Positions 1 through 9,058 of a stretch of 13,900 bases of DNA are shown piece after piece. The translations under genes were made by a program, and so were the position numbers. Below the pieces are notes generated by a model. The model saw nothing but the letters and a program-made list of their open reading frames with translations. It did not search any database and was not told the origin of the DNA. Within the stretch, counting starts at the first letter, position 1. Each line of letters opens with the position of its first letter. The DNA is taken from positions 1,380 to 15,279 of the forward strand of contig DKQG01000035.1 of the NCBI GenBank assembly GCA_002471575.1, given 5' to 3'. This DNA comes from Alphaproteobacteria bacterium UBA7314. Its GTDB lineage: Bacteria; Pseudomonadota; Alphaproteobacteria; MPNO01; UBA830.

Positions 1-476
1 TGACCGACGCAGGATCCGACCGCACCGGCTGCAGGCGATACCACCAGTGTCTCGCCCTCTTCCGGTACACAGGTCGAGCAGGCCGAAATAGGCCGTCAGG
101 CCTAGGACGCCGAGGGCGCGCGAGAGCGATGTTTCCCGATCAGAAAGTTTTCGCATAACGTCGGACCCGTCGCTGACCGCGTATTCCTGCCAGCCGAACG
201 CTCCCGAAATCCGGTCGCCTGATAGGCTGGGTGTCGGGACTCGACGACTTCGCCCACCGCGATCGCCCGCATTACATCGCCCACCGGGACCGGCGGCGAA
301 TAGTTAGGCGCATCGTTTACCCAGCCGCGCATGGCCGGATCGACCGAGAGATAGCGGTTGCGGACCAGGATTTCTCCTTCAACGACGTCAGGAACCCGCC
401 GGGTGTCGATATCGAAAAATTCCGGTCCCGGTACGCCGACCGGTCGGTCATTTAGGATCAAACAGCGGTTTTGCAC
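1..476 (-). pseudogene. NADP-dependent oxidoreductase, MDR superfamily (CurA/YncB-like), frameshifted and cut by window edge
   Basis: The first 80 or so residues match the N-terminal GroES-like domain of zinc-independent medium-chain reductases that reduce enone double bonds with NADPH: RNRYLSVDPAMRGWVND, then DVMRAIAVGEVVES. The frame breaks near 217-221: the expected GDRISGAFGWQEYAVSDGSD continues in another frame. It breaks again near 67-72, where a third frame carries EEGETLVVSPAAGAVGS, the start of the NADP-binding Rossmann fold. The stretch LGVLGLTAYFGLL is also about three residues shorter than usual for the family. The start is a GTG at 474-476 with only a weak ribosome site. It lies 23 bases behind the ABM gene on the same strand, so the two were probably co-transcribed. 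Family assignment is firm; whether the breaks are real decay or sequencing error cannot be told here. The C-terminal half is outside the window. Confidence 0.75.
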
Positions 477-499
477 GACATACGGTCCCGGGCGCGCAG

Positions 500-796
500 T
501 CAGCCGTGCGCCATGATAGCGCGGGTGAGCTTGCGGTTGGCGATCATCGGGGCGGTTTCTTTCCGATAGGCGTTCATATAGGAGGTCTGCATGTGATGTT
601 CGACGGCGGCTTCGTCATCGTACACTTCGTAGAGCCGGATAAGATTGGTATTGTCTTCCTCGACGGAAACCTCAAAGCGCTGGCAGGCTGGTTCGTTCTT
701 TCGGACGTTGTCACGGTGCTGCAGAGCCCGCGCCAGATACGCCTCGCGATGCTCGGGATGAAGGGTCAATTCAACGTGCAGGACGATGGCATTCAT
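500..796 (-). CDS. ABM-domain protein, putative quinol monooxygenase
   Basis: A 98-residue protein of the antibiotic biosynthesis monooxygenase (ABM) dimeric alpha/beta-barrel fold. Visible family features are the N-terminal strand IVLHVELTLHPEHREAY, the central CQRFEVSVEEDNTNLIRLYEVYDDEAA (the 'E.Y.D..A' region) and the helix VEHHMQTSYMNAY. Such proteins act as small cofactor-free monooxygenases on quinols or as stress-related enzymes; the real substrate is unknown. A longer reading frame reaches 931, but I take the ATG at 794-796 because it has an AGGAAAG ribosome site six bases upstream and the extra residues do not fit the fold. It lies directly upstream of the broken MDR reductase, a plausible redox pair, and divergent from the sugar dehydrogenase gene. 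Confidence 0.8.
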   Translation of the reverse strand: MNAIVLHVELTLHPEHREAYLARALQHRDNVRKNEPACQRFEVSVEEDNTNLIRLYEVYDDEAAVEHHMQTSYMNAYRKETAPMIANRKLTRAIMAHG

Positions 797-899
797 GAAT
801 AACTTTCCTATTTGGCGAAGTAGGTTTCCGCGGACGGACCCGTAGGTGTAAGACGTGCTTGTATGATAAGTGGATAACGCCCTGCGGAGGAAGACCTCA

Positions 900-2030
900 A
901 TGAAGATCACAGCGGTTCTCGCACTCATCACGGTAATCGTGATTGCAGGCTACACGGCGAAGGCAGCCGACACTCATACGACGAAACATGGCGAAATCCG
1001 CGTGGAAACCGTCGCCGGCGGGCTCCGGTCCCCGTGGGGCATCGATTTCCTGCCGGACGGGCGGATGATCGTCACCGAGAGGGTCGGAAATCTTCTTATC
1101 GTCGACAAAGACGGCAATAAGTCGAAACCGATACTGGGAACACCGCTGGTCGGCTATATCGGACAGGGCGGTCTGCTCGACGTCATGCTGCACCCCGATT
1201 TCAACACGAACAGGCTGGTTTTTCTGACATATAGCGAATTTTCGCCCGACAGGTCGGTCTATACCGCGATGCTCCGCGGCAAACTTCGCGCCGACGAACG
1301 CCGATTGGACGAGGTTAAGGTCCTGTTCCGCCAGTCACCCAAGGTCGGGAGCGGCCAGCACTTCGGCTCCCGCGTACTGGCGGCACCGGACGGAAACCTG
1401 TTCATCACGCTGGGTGATCTCGGCAACCGGGACTTGTCTCAGGACCTGAACGGGCATGTCGGCAAGGTAGTCCGGGTGACCATCGATGGCGGTATTCCGC
1501 AGGACAATCCTCTCATAGGCAAGACAAACGCCCGTCCGGAAATCTGGTCTTACGGTCACCGTAATATCCAGGGCGCTGATATACATCCCGTGACCGGCAA
1601 GCTCTGGACCATTGAACACGGCCCCCGAGGTGGCGACGAGATCAACATACCTGCCGCCGGCGCCAATTACGGCTGGCCGCTGGTCTCGCATGGCGTTGAG
1701 TATTCGGGCGGCCAGATAGGCGACGGCCTTAAGTTCATGGACGGTGTCGTGCCACCAGTAACGACCTGGACCCCTGTGATCGCCCCGGGAGGTATGACTT
1801 TCTACACAGCCAACCTGTTTCCTGCCTGGAAGGGCAACCTGCTGATCGGCGGGCTGCGGGCGGGCGCCATTGTCCGCTTGGAACTGAATGACGAAAAGGT
1901 TGTCAGCGAAGAGCGTCTACTGCGACAAATAGGCAACCGCATACGCGATGTGGCAGTCGGCCCGGATGGAGCGGTATATGCGCTGGACGAAAGCGAAGGC
2001 AGGATCCTCCGGATCACGCCCGTCAAGTGA
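900..2030 (+). CDS. PQQ-dependent aldose sugar dehydrogenase (YliI/Asd-like), exported
   Basis: A 376-residue six-bladed beta-propeller of the glucose/sorbosone dehydrogenase family, which oxidises aldoses to lactones in the periplasm using PQQ. Residues 1-22 form a signal peptide: MK, a hydrophobic stretch (AVLALITVIVIAG), then a cut after AKA. Mature landmarks are GLRSPWGIDFLPDG near 40, GGLLDVMLHPDF near 90, SGQHFGSRVLAAPDGNLF near 151 with the likely catalytic-base His154, EIWSYGHRN near 214, the PQQ-contact stretch EHGPRGGDEIN near 239, and NYGWP near 256. The start at 900 has a GGAGG site at 886-890; an in-frame start at 870 lacks one and would spoil the signal peptide. It stands alone on its strand and overlaps the hydrolase remnant tail to tail by 8 bases. 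No PQQ synthesis gene is in the window. Confidence 0.92.
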   Translation: MKITAVLALITVIVIAGYTAKAADTHTTKHGEIRVETVAGGLRSPWGIDFLPDGRMIVTERVGNLLIVDKDGNKSKPILGTPLVGYIGQGGLLDVMLHPDFNTNRLVFLTYSEFSPDRSVYTAMLRGKLRADERRLDEVKVLFRQSPKVGSGQHFGSRVLAAPDGNLFITLGDLGNRDLSQDLNGHVGKVVRVTIDGGIPQDNPLIGKTNARPEIWSYGHRNIQGADIHPVTGKLWTIEHGPRGGDEINIPAAGANYGWPLVSHGVEYSGGQIGDGLKFMDGVVPPVTTWTPVIAPGGMTFYTANLFPAWKGNLLIGGLRAGAIVRLELNDEKVVSEERLLRQIGNRIRDVAVGPDGAVYALDESEGRILRITPVK

Positions 2031-2238
2031 CGATTAGCGGCACAGGATATCCGCCGTCCAGCGCCAGGCGCCCCATCTCCTCATGGACTGCCGCCCTTTT
2101 CGACCATTCGGCGCACCAGTCGTCCCAGCTCTCAATTTCCGCGGTGACCTCTTGGAAATCGGTAAGCGGGACACCGTTCGCCACCAGCCGTCGCGCCCAA
2201 TGGCCCAGCGCAGCCGTCACCTTACTGTCGCCGGGCAT
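2023..2238 (-). pseudogene. N-terminal remnant of an alpha/beta hydrolase (cap region only)
   Basis: A 71-residue open frame starting 7 bases after the mmsA stop codon, with no clear ribosome site. Its middle, HWARRLVANGVPLTDFQEV then EIESWDDWCAEWSKRA, resembles the helical N-terminal cap of 2,6-dihydropseudooxynicotine-hydrolase-type alpha/beta hydrolases. The intact relative at 5620-6729 shows the same pattern (RLVAEASQ, EVARVCKEIELGDQESW, EVEWVRKAED). The frame ends after DGGYPVPLIVT, inside the 3' end of the convergent sugar dehydrogenase gene, so the catalytic domain with its serine nucleophile is missing. I read it as a hydrolase gene truncated when DNA to its left was replaced; a small real protein translated together with mmsA is possible but less likely. 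Confidence 0.5.
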
Positions 2239-2245
2239 GACGGCG

Positions 2246-3742
<1,497 letters not shown>

Positions 3743-4216
3743 TGCCGTCTCCGCTGCTGCATTTCTTATGCGGAACAGGTTTACGACACCGAGATGCGGG
3801 ATGCCAGATATTCACACCGGATTGGCGCTGTCGGAAAAGGTGGTTAGACCTACCGGGCAAGGAAAAGTAATTGAAGCGCCTCATGAATACCGAAATCGTC
3901 TAAATCGACCGACCCGGACGTAAACCAAAACGGAATGATCGCCGATGCGGCGGACACCCTCAAGCGCTGAACCGATTTTCCGGGGTTGTTTCGGAAAATG
4001 TTCGTGCGCGCCCCCTACAGCCTCGCGACTAAGGGCACTTATCCTTGGGCAACCCTAGAAGATGCCGACGAGGGGCATTACGCAGCGCGGCTCGAACGCG
4101 CCGAGGCTAATAGCGGAAACCGGCTGACGCTGGAACGCTACGACTGTTCCCTGATCCCGAAAAACCCGGGCGGAAACGTGACGAAAACCCCACACATTTA
4201 AAACGGTTACGTTGCG
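3743..4216. other. Intergenic gap between mmsA and pyrC
   Basis: The mmsA promoter should lie in the right-hand part of this stretch next to 3742, but I see no convincing -35/-10 pair. The only open frame of note is the uncertain 67-codon ORF at 3998-4201. No terminator with a T tract was found behind pyrC. Confidence 0.4.
3998..4201 (+). CDS. Uncertain small ORF, 67 residues
   Basis: An ATG-started frame in the mmsA-pyrC gap, ending just before the 3' end of the convergent pyrC gene. Its third codon positions are fairly GC-rich and the product (MFVRAPYSLATKGTYPWATL at the start, then an acidic and basic helical stretch and RYDCSLIPKNPGG) is not low-complexity, which is compatible with coding. 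Against it, there is no ribosome site at a proper distance, an in-frame TTG at 3986 is no better, and I recognise no family. It could equally be a gene remnant or chance. Confidence 0.25.
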   Translation: MFVRAPYSLATKGTYPWATLEDADEGHYAARLERAEANSGNRLTLERYDCSLIPKNPGGNVTKTPHI

Positions 4217-5260
4217 CTAGTAAACGACGCGCCACAGAACCGATTTCCCGGTATCGAACGGCAAAATCTCCTCTGACCCGACCGTCAGGCGGTCATCTGC
4301 CGGGCGTTCTCCGCGCTTCAACGTCACTTTACCCTCGTTTGGCGGCATGCCATAAAACGCCGGGCCATTAAGCGATGCGAACGCTTCCAGCCGGTCAAGC
4401 GCGCCTTCCTCGTCGAACACCTGCGCATAAACTTCCAGTGCCGACGGGGCATTAAAAATCCCGGCGCACCCGCAATCGCTTTCCTTCTCAGACACTAGAT
4501 GAGGCGCTGAGTCGGTGCCCAGAAAAAATGACGTATCATCCGAGGTCGCCGCCGCCCGCAGCGCTAGCCGGTGCCGTTCCCGCTTTGCGACTGGGAGACA
4601 GAACATATGCGGACGCATCCCACCGACAAAAAGCGCATTGCGATTTATCACCAAGTGATGGGGCGTGATGGTGGCGCCGATATTGGCGCCCGATCCTTCC
4701 ACGAAGGCGACGCCTTCCGCGGTTGTAATGTGTTCAAACACGACCTTTAAGCGGTCGAAGCGCTGCAGGGTCGGTATCAGCACGTTATCGATAAACACTT
4801 GCTCCCGGTCGAATATGTCCACGTCGGGGTCGGTAACCTCGCCATGGACGAGTAACGGCATGCCGATTTCCTCCATGCGTTCCAGCACACCGTAAATCTT
4901 CCCGATATCCGTGACGCCATTGTCCGAATTCGTCGTCGCGCCTGCGGGATACAGCTTCGCAGCCGTAAAAGCGCCCTCGGCATGTCCACGCGATAGTTCA
5001 TCCGCGTCCGTGGCATCAGTCAGATAGGCAGTCATCAATGGCTCGAACCCGGTATCGCCAGCTAGCGCCTTAAGGATGCGCGTACGATAGGCAACCGCGT
5101 CGGCAACTTTCACCACGGGTGGCTTCAGATTGGGCATTATGATCGCACGCCTGAAAACATTCGCTGTAAAGGGCAGCACTGCCGTCAGCAGGTCGCCGTC
5201 GCGCAGATGCAGATGCCAGTCGTCGGGACGGCGGATGGTCAGTTCGTTCTGCTGGGTCAA
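4217..5260 (-). CDS. pyrC: Dihydroorotase, class II (homodimeric)
   Basis: A 347-residue amidohydrolase that interconverts carbamoyl-aspartate and dihydroorotate, the third step of de novo pyrimidine synthesis, in the cytoplasm. All metal ligands line up with those known for E. coli PyrC at the same numbers: His16 and His18 in DWHLHLRDG, the carboxylated Lys102 in AAKLYPAGATTNS, His139 in LVHGEV, His177 in EHITT, and the catalytic Asp250 in GTDSAPH. Length (E. coli about 348) is also normal. The start is a TTG at 5258-5260 with an AGGA site seven bases upstream; no in-frame ATG precedes the DWHLH motif, so the TTG is needed. It stands alone, not linked to pyrB or other pyr genes. Confidence 0.95.
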   Translation of the reverse strand: MTQQNELTIRRPDDWHLHLRDGDLLTAVLPFTANVFRRAIIMPNLKPPVVKVADAVAYRTRILKALAGDTGFEPLMTAYLTDATDADELSRGHAEGAFTAAKLYPAGATTNSDNGVTDIGKIYGVLERMEEIGMPLLVHGEVTDPDVDIFDREQVFIDNVLIPTLQRFDRLKVVFEHITTAEGVAFVEGSGANIGATITPHHLVINRNALFVGGMRPHMFCLPVAKRERHRLALRAAATSDDTSFFLGTDSAPHLVSEKESDCGCAGIFNAPSALEVYAQVFDEEGALDRLEAFASLNGPAFYGMPPNEGKVTLKRGERPADDRLTVGSEEILPFDTGKSVLWRVVY

Positions 5261-5619
5261 TCGGAATTCCTGTAGCTGATTTCGCGGGAATTTAGCGGAT
5301 TACGATCCCCAGCGAAACGGAGCCAATTTGATTTCATCTCTTTTGTCCGTAAAACCGGATTAAGTGGAAGAATTTGCCGCTTGTGACCAGCCCCCTTTAC
5401 CGGGTCCTTATGCTAATTTGAAGACTTGGCGTCTAGATGTAATATGAAGAAAGAACAATGATTGGGTACGTGTTCAAGACTTACTCTGTCGCCACCGACG
5501 GTATCTTTGTCGCCACTACTTGGGCCCCGTTCGGAATGCTCGGCTGACAGTAAGGAGCGAAATTCCGAACTTGAACAAGAGGGCGTAGACCCGGCCTTAT
5601 GTCCCTGGAGCTCGCCCGC
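5261..5619. other. Intergenic gap between pyrC and the alpha/beta hydrolase
   Basis: No credible gene. The pyrC promoter is expected near 5270-5350, an AT-richer part, but no clear boxes stand out. An imperfect inverted repeat is present at 5529-5570 (listed separately). A 66-codon plus-strand frame at 5462-5662 has no ribosome site and runs into the hydrolase gene on the other strand. Confidence 0.4.
5529..5570. repeat. Inverted repeat, two-step hairpin
   Basis: GTTCGGAAT at 5529-5537 pairs perfectly with ATTCCGAAC at 5562-5570. Inside it GCTC (5538-5541) pairs with GAGC (5555-5558), leaving a three-base bulge and a 13-base loop. No T tract follows on either strand, so it is not a standard intrinsic terminator, although it lies about 50 bases behind the stop of the minus-strand hydrolase gene. 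It could be an RNA 3' structure, a protein-binding site or a small dispersed repeat. Confidence 0.5.
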
Positions 5620-6729
5620 TCAAAGGTGTTCTTCGATCCAGTCAAATATCATTGGACCCTGATGTACCCAACAATCATGAGAACAGTGCACCGTTCCACC
5701 GACCTTGGGGTCGTCGTATAGCACCAGAGTTTTGTCCTCAGCACTAATCTCGTCGAAGAGTTTTTGCGCGCCTTGCCAATCCATCAATTTGTCACTAGTA
5801 CCGTGTGTCATCAAAGTCGGAACTTTAATATTTCCGGCCAAGCCTTCCATTGTGAACGCCTTCAACTGCTCACGTGCTTCTTCATGGCTGACTCCGCCCA
5901 GAAGCCTCTGCACGACCGGCTGCAGATGTTCATAGAAGTCGTATAGGTCGTCAAGGATCGAATAACACCCGGCCCAAGACACCAGGCATTTGATCCGGTC
6001 CTCAAAAGCGGCAACGCGCGGTGCGTAATATCCCGCCATCGAAATCCCCATCAGGCCGACACGGTCTGAGTCGATCTCCGGTCGTGAGAATAGATAGTCA
6101 AAACACGCCTTACCCGGCACCTCATAATCTGCACGCGTCGGGATGTTTTTTAGATACATGGATGACCCACGACCGGGGGTGTCCACCAAAAGCATCGCGT
6201 ACCCACGCTCCGTCATTTCCTTGCCAGAAAAGTAGATCTCCTCGGCGAAAGCGTCCGCTCCTCCTATAAAGAATAAGGCGGGCCATTTTCCCGGTTTGGG
6301 ATTTCGCGGATGGCAGAAGTACCCGTCATACGTTTCGTCGCCACACTGAACTTCAATTACCTCAATGGGCGGGTCATGCAGAGCAGCGGCGGCACGGAAG
6401 TTTTCCTGCGATTTTGCAAAATACGCCGCCTTGTCGTCATTGCGATCGATGCGCAGAAAAACGTCGGCCATCCGCCAGTACTGGTTCGCAGCGAAAAAGT
6501 ACTGCATGGCGGAACGTTCGTGCCCGGCTGCCAAACATTTCTTAGCGCGTGCTTCTGTATCCTCGGCCTTTCTAACCCACTCTACTTCCCAGCTCTCCTG
6601 GTCTCCGAGCTCTATTTCTTTACAGACCCGAGCAACCTCGAACACATCGCCACCGCCTTGGCTGGCCTCGGCAACCAAACGGAGTGTCTGTGAGCCCATA
6701 CCTTCTGTGGGAAAGAAGAAGTCAATCAT
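5620..6729 (-). CDS. Alpha/beta hydrolase, 2,6-dihydropseudooxynicotine hydrolase-like
   Basis: A 369-residue alpha/beta hydrolase with a helical N-terminal cap (about residues 15-115) and a C-terminal catalytic domain. The nucleophile elbow is GISMAG (Ser near 230), preceded by the strand ALFFIGGADAF and the acidic/oxyanion region VDTPGRGSSMYL. The acid is probably Asp near 313 in THGTSDKLMDW, and the base a His near 351 in VHCSHDCW. Layout and length match the C-C bond hydrolase of nicotine breakdown (about 370 residues) and relatives of unknown substrate, so a carbon-carbon or ester hydrolase is likely but the substrate is not. The ATG at 6729 has GGAGA five bases upstream; the ATG at 6741 has no ribosome site. 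It stands alone between two gaps. Confidence 0.82.
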   Translation of the reverse strand: MIDFFFPTEGMGSQTLRLVAEASQGGGDVFEVARVCKEIELGDQESWEVEWVRKAEDTEARAKKCLAAGHERSAMQYFFAANQYWRMADVFLRIDRNDDKAAYFAKSQENFRAAAALHDPPIEVIEVQCGDETYDGYFCHPRNPKPGKWPALFFIGGADAFAEEIYFSGKEMTERGYAMLLVDTPGRGSSMYLKNIPTRADYEVPGKACFDYLFSRPEIDSDRVGLMGISMAGYYAPRVAAFEDRIKCLVSWAGCYSILDDLYDFYEHLQPVVQRLLGGVSHEEAREQLKAFTMEGLAGNIKVPTLMTHGTSDKLMDWQGAQKLFDEISAEDKTLVLYDDPKVGGTVHCSHDCWVHQGPMIFDWIEEHL

Positions 6730-7205
6730 TGGTATCTCCATAGGTTAGCAGCGCTTCTTAACGTCTTTCGTATCAGCCGAGTATCGTACGAAGTGAGCGC
6801 ATGATGGAAGGCTGCGGACAACGGTTCGAACCCGCGACCCAAGGTTTGTTTAGTATCCATCAAATGCATAAAGGGAGTCATGAAAAAAGGAAGTGACATA
6901 AATCACGCGCAAGACAACATCGGGTTCGTTTCAGAAGGATTATTCCCGAAGCTATTCTGCTACCCATTTCGCTACAGCTCCGAAAGCTCTTCCACTATAG
7001 GTATCAGCTTCACTTTCTGCTGATTCCACCAAGCTTCTGCGTCCCTTGCGTCATGCAGCCAATGTAGCTCGCCTTATCTATGGCCATCGGGTCAGGGCTG
7101 TCGCCCGAGCTCGACATGACCCGGATATATCGCGGCGAGGCGCCGGCGGTCCCGATTTCGAACATCTTCGACATCACGACGTTCGAGCTCGGATAAACCG
7201 GCAGA
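6730..7205. other. Intergenic gap upstream of the hydrolase and downstream of the GMC gene
   Basis: No well-supported gene. It contains an uncertain 54-codon frame (7010-7174) and a 17-base stretch at 6823-6839 that resembles the T-arm of a tRNA read on the minus strand but does not fold as one. The part around 6880-7000 is AT-richer and presumably holds the hydrolase promoter region; no clear boxes were found. Confidence 0.35.
7010..7174 (-). CDS. Uncertain small ORF or gene remnant behind the GMC gene
   Basis: A 54-codon frame beginning MSKMFEIGTAGASPRYIRVM, 31 bases after the GMC stop on the same strand. Third codon positions are strongly GC-rich, as in the real genes nearby, and the frame stays open to its left end inside the GMC gene, which together hint at once-coding sequence. 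It has no ribosome site and I recognise no family. It may be the tail of a lost gene, a small protein read through coupling, or chance. Confidence 0.2.
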   Translation of the reverse strand: MSKMFEIGTAGASPRYIRVMSSSGDSPDPMAIDKASYIGCMTQGTQKLGGISRK

Positions 7206-8912
7206 TCAGGCGCGTGCCAGCAGCCCGTCCGCGACCTTCTCTGCGCACATGATGGTCGGTATGTTCGTGTTGGCACGCGGGACGCAGGGAAACAGCGACG
7301 CATCGCATACGGTCAGGCAGTCGACCCCGTATACTGCGGCGGCAGGGTCCGTAACTGCCGCCGGATCGTCTACCGCTCCTATCCGGCAGGTACCCGATGG
7401 ATGCCAGCACCCGGTGACGTTCTCGCGAATGAATTCCTCCATCCGCTTTTCGTCGTTCAATAGGTCCGGCAGGGTCAGGCCCATGGTGATCAGCCCGCTG
7501 ATCGCCGCCCGGCGCAGTGGTCCCGGACCGTCCATGATGGCGGCCAAGGTATTAGTGAGAATCCGGTTCTTAGTGTTTACCGCACCGATCCGGCGCACCC
7601 GCTCCGAATATGAGCTCGGGAACGGATCGGAGGCGACGTCCGCCATGCCGGGATGGGCGAAATAACCTGCCATCCGATGCACCCCTTCGGCCATGCGGTC
7701 GTAGTCCCGCCGGTCAGCCAACAGGTTGAAATCAACATCTGGTTCGGCTGACGGTTCCGCGCTGCTGAGCAATACCCGCCCGCGCGAATACGGCTTGTTG
7801 CACCACATCAGAAACGATCCCAGCCGCACACCGACAGCATGCCAGGCCGATTTCGCGGTTACCGAAGCGTACATGTCTCCAGGCGCGCACTCCTCTACGC
7901 CGGAACTGTACCGCAGAGAAATCTGCGCATGACGTCGGGTACCGGTATGGGATTTGAGGCGCGCGCGCGATTTCAGATAGGCGGACACGGCGATGGTGGG
8001 ATGCTCGTTCAGATTAGCGCCGACCCCGGCACGATCGGCGACCACGTCGACACCCATGTCTTTCAGATGCGCCCCTCTGCCGATGCCTGACCGCATCAGC
8101 AGCGCTGGCGTATGCAGCGCGCCGGACGACACGATGACATGATGAGCTTTAAGTGACAAACGCTGGCCGTTCCGGTTGACCACCGCGCCGGTAGCCGTGC
8201 GCTCATCGAACGTTACCTTTTCCGCGGTGGCTTCAGACAAAATATGAAGGTTGGGCCGTGCCCGGACATCCCGGCTCAGATAACCCATCGATGCAGAGAC
8301 ACGGGTTTCATCGCTGTTGGAGATCGTGCTGCGGAACCAGCCATCTTCGAAGTACCCGTTCTGGTCCTCCACGGGCATGAGGCCAGTATCAGTCAGAACG
8401 CCGGCCACGGCCCGTGTGAATTCCGGCCAGTGATCTTCGGGCACGCGGCGGATCCGGATCGGACCGTCGCCGCCATGATAGTCGTCTTGGATATCCTCGT
8501 CGGTTTCGAGTTTGCGGAAATAGGGCAGGACGCTGCTCCAGCTCCAACCCTTGGCGCCGAGTTCCTCCCATTCGTTGTAGTCCAGCGGTGAGCCGCGATT
8601 GGCCATCTGCGCATTGATCGACGAACCACCGCCCATGACCCGCGCCTGCTCCATGAAACGCGGCGCGACCCGGCGTTCGGAATTCGTCGGCGCATGCGAC
8701 AAGCGCACCTTGAGCTCCCGCCAGTGGTAGGACGGATTGAAGGATGCGCCCATCGGATAGGAATCCAGCATATCATCGGGCTCGCTCCCAGGTGCATAGT
8801 CCTTGCCGGCCTCGACCAGCAGTACCTCATTGCCCGGTCGCGCCGACAGGCGGTTAGCAAGTACGCACCCCGCCGAGCCACCGCCCAGAATGATGTAATC
8901 GAATGTTTTCAT
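7206..8912 (-). CDS. GMC family FAD-dependent oxidoreductase (choline/alcohol dehydrogenase-like)
   Basis: A 568-residue glucose-methanol-choline oxidoreductase that should oxidise an alcohol group using FAD. It shows the N-terminal Rossmann motif DYIILGGGSAGCVLANRLS (Gly10-Gly15) with the ribose-binding Glu in LLVEAG, GMC signature 1 around MGGGSSINAQMANRGSPLDY near 90-110, signature 2 in VIVSSGALHTPALLMRSGIG, and the C-terminal catalytic His504 in GCWHPSGTCRIG with Asn548/Asn550 in RANTNIPTI. The frame is open up to 9020, but the ATG at 8912 places the Rossmann motif where the family has it; only a weak GGAT site precedes it. It is divergent from the DDN-like gene, so the 146-base gap probably holds both promoters. 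The substrate is not readable; choline is not implied because betaine genes are absent. Confidence 0.9.
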   Translation of the reverse strand: MKTFDYIILGGGSAGCVLANRLSARPGNEVLLVEAGKDYAPGSEPDDMLDSYPMGASFNPSYHWRELKVRLSHAPTNSERRVAPRFMEQARVMGGGSSINAQMANRGSPLDYNEWEELGAKGWSWSSVLPYFRKLETDEDIQDDYHGGDGPIRIRRVPEDHWPEFTRAVAGVLTDTGLMPVEDQNGYFEDGWFRSTISNSDETRVSASMGYLSRDVRARPNLHILSEATAEKVTFDERTATGAVVNRNGQRLSLKAHHVIVSSGALHTPALLMRSGIGRGAHLKDMGVDVVADRAGVGANLNEHPTIAVSAYLKSRARLKSHTGTRRHAQISLRYSSGVEECAPGDMYASVTAKSAWHAVGVRLGSFLMWCNKPYSRGRVLLSSAEPSAEPDVDFNLLADRRDYDRMAEGVHRMAGYFAHPGMADVASDPFPSSYSERVRRIGAVNTKNRILTNTLAAIMDGPGPLRRAAISGLITMGLTLPDLLNDEKRMEEFIRENVTGCWHPSGTCRIGAVDDPAAVTDPAAAVYGVDCLTVCDASLFPCVPRANTNIPTIMCAEKVADGLLARA

Positions 8913-9058
8913 TTCAATATCCGACACGTCCGCCGCCCTGATTTGTTTTCGCCTCCCGGCGATATTATGCAGTTCGGCATCGTGAGACCAATCCAAATCG
9001 CAGGGTGTTCCGAACGACAAATTCTGCTTTGATAAAGGTCGGCGACAGGGAGGAAATC

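Noticed and set aside
231..455. Plus-strand frame opposite the MDR oxidoreductase
   Set aside because: The opposite strand carries a clear MDR N-terminal domain; this frame has no start signal or recognisable motif.
6823..6839. A 17-base stretch that resembles a tRNA T-arm and variable-loop junction read on the minus strand
   Set aside because: The T-stem would not pair beyond one or two bases, and no acceptor stem, anticodon arm or CCA end is present; at most a tRNA relic.
8393..8881. 162-codon minus-strand frame inside the GMC gene
   Set aside because: Alternative frame of the GMC coding sequence, very rich in Arg as expected for a shadow frame.
8913..9020. N-terminal extension of the GMC gene by 36 codons to 9020
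   Set aside because: The extra residues precede the Rossmann motif without family similarity, and the longer gene would run into the promoter region of the divergent reductase.
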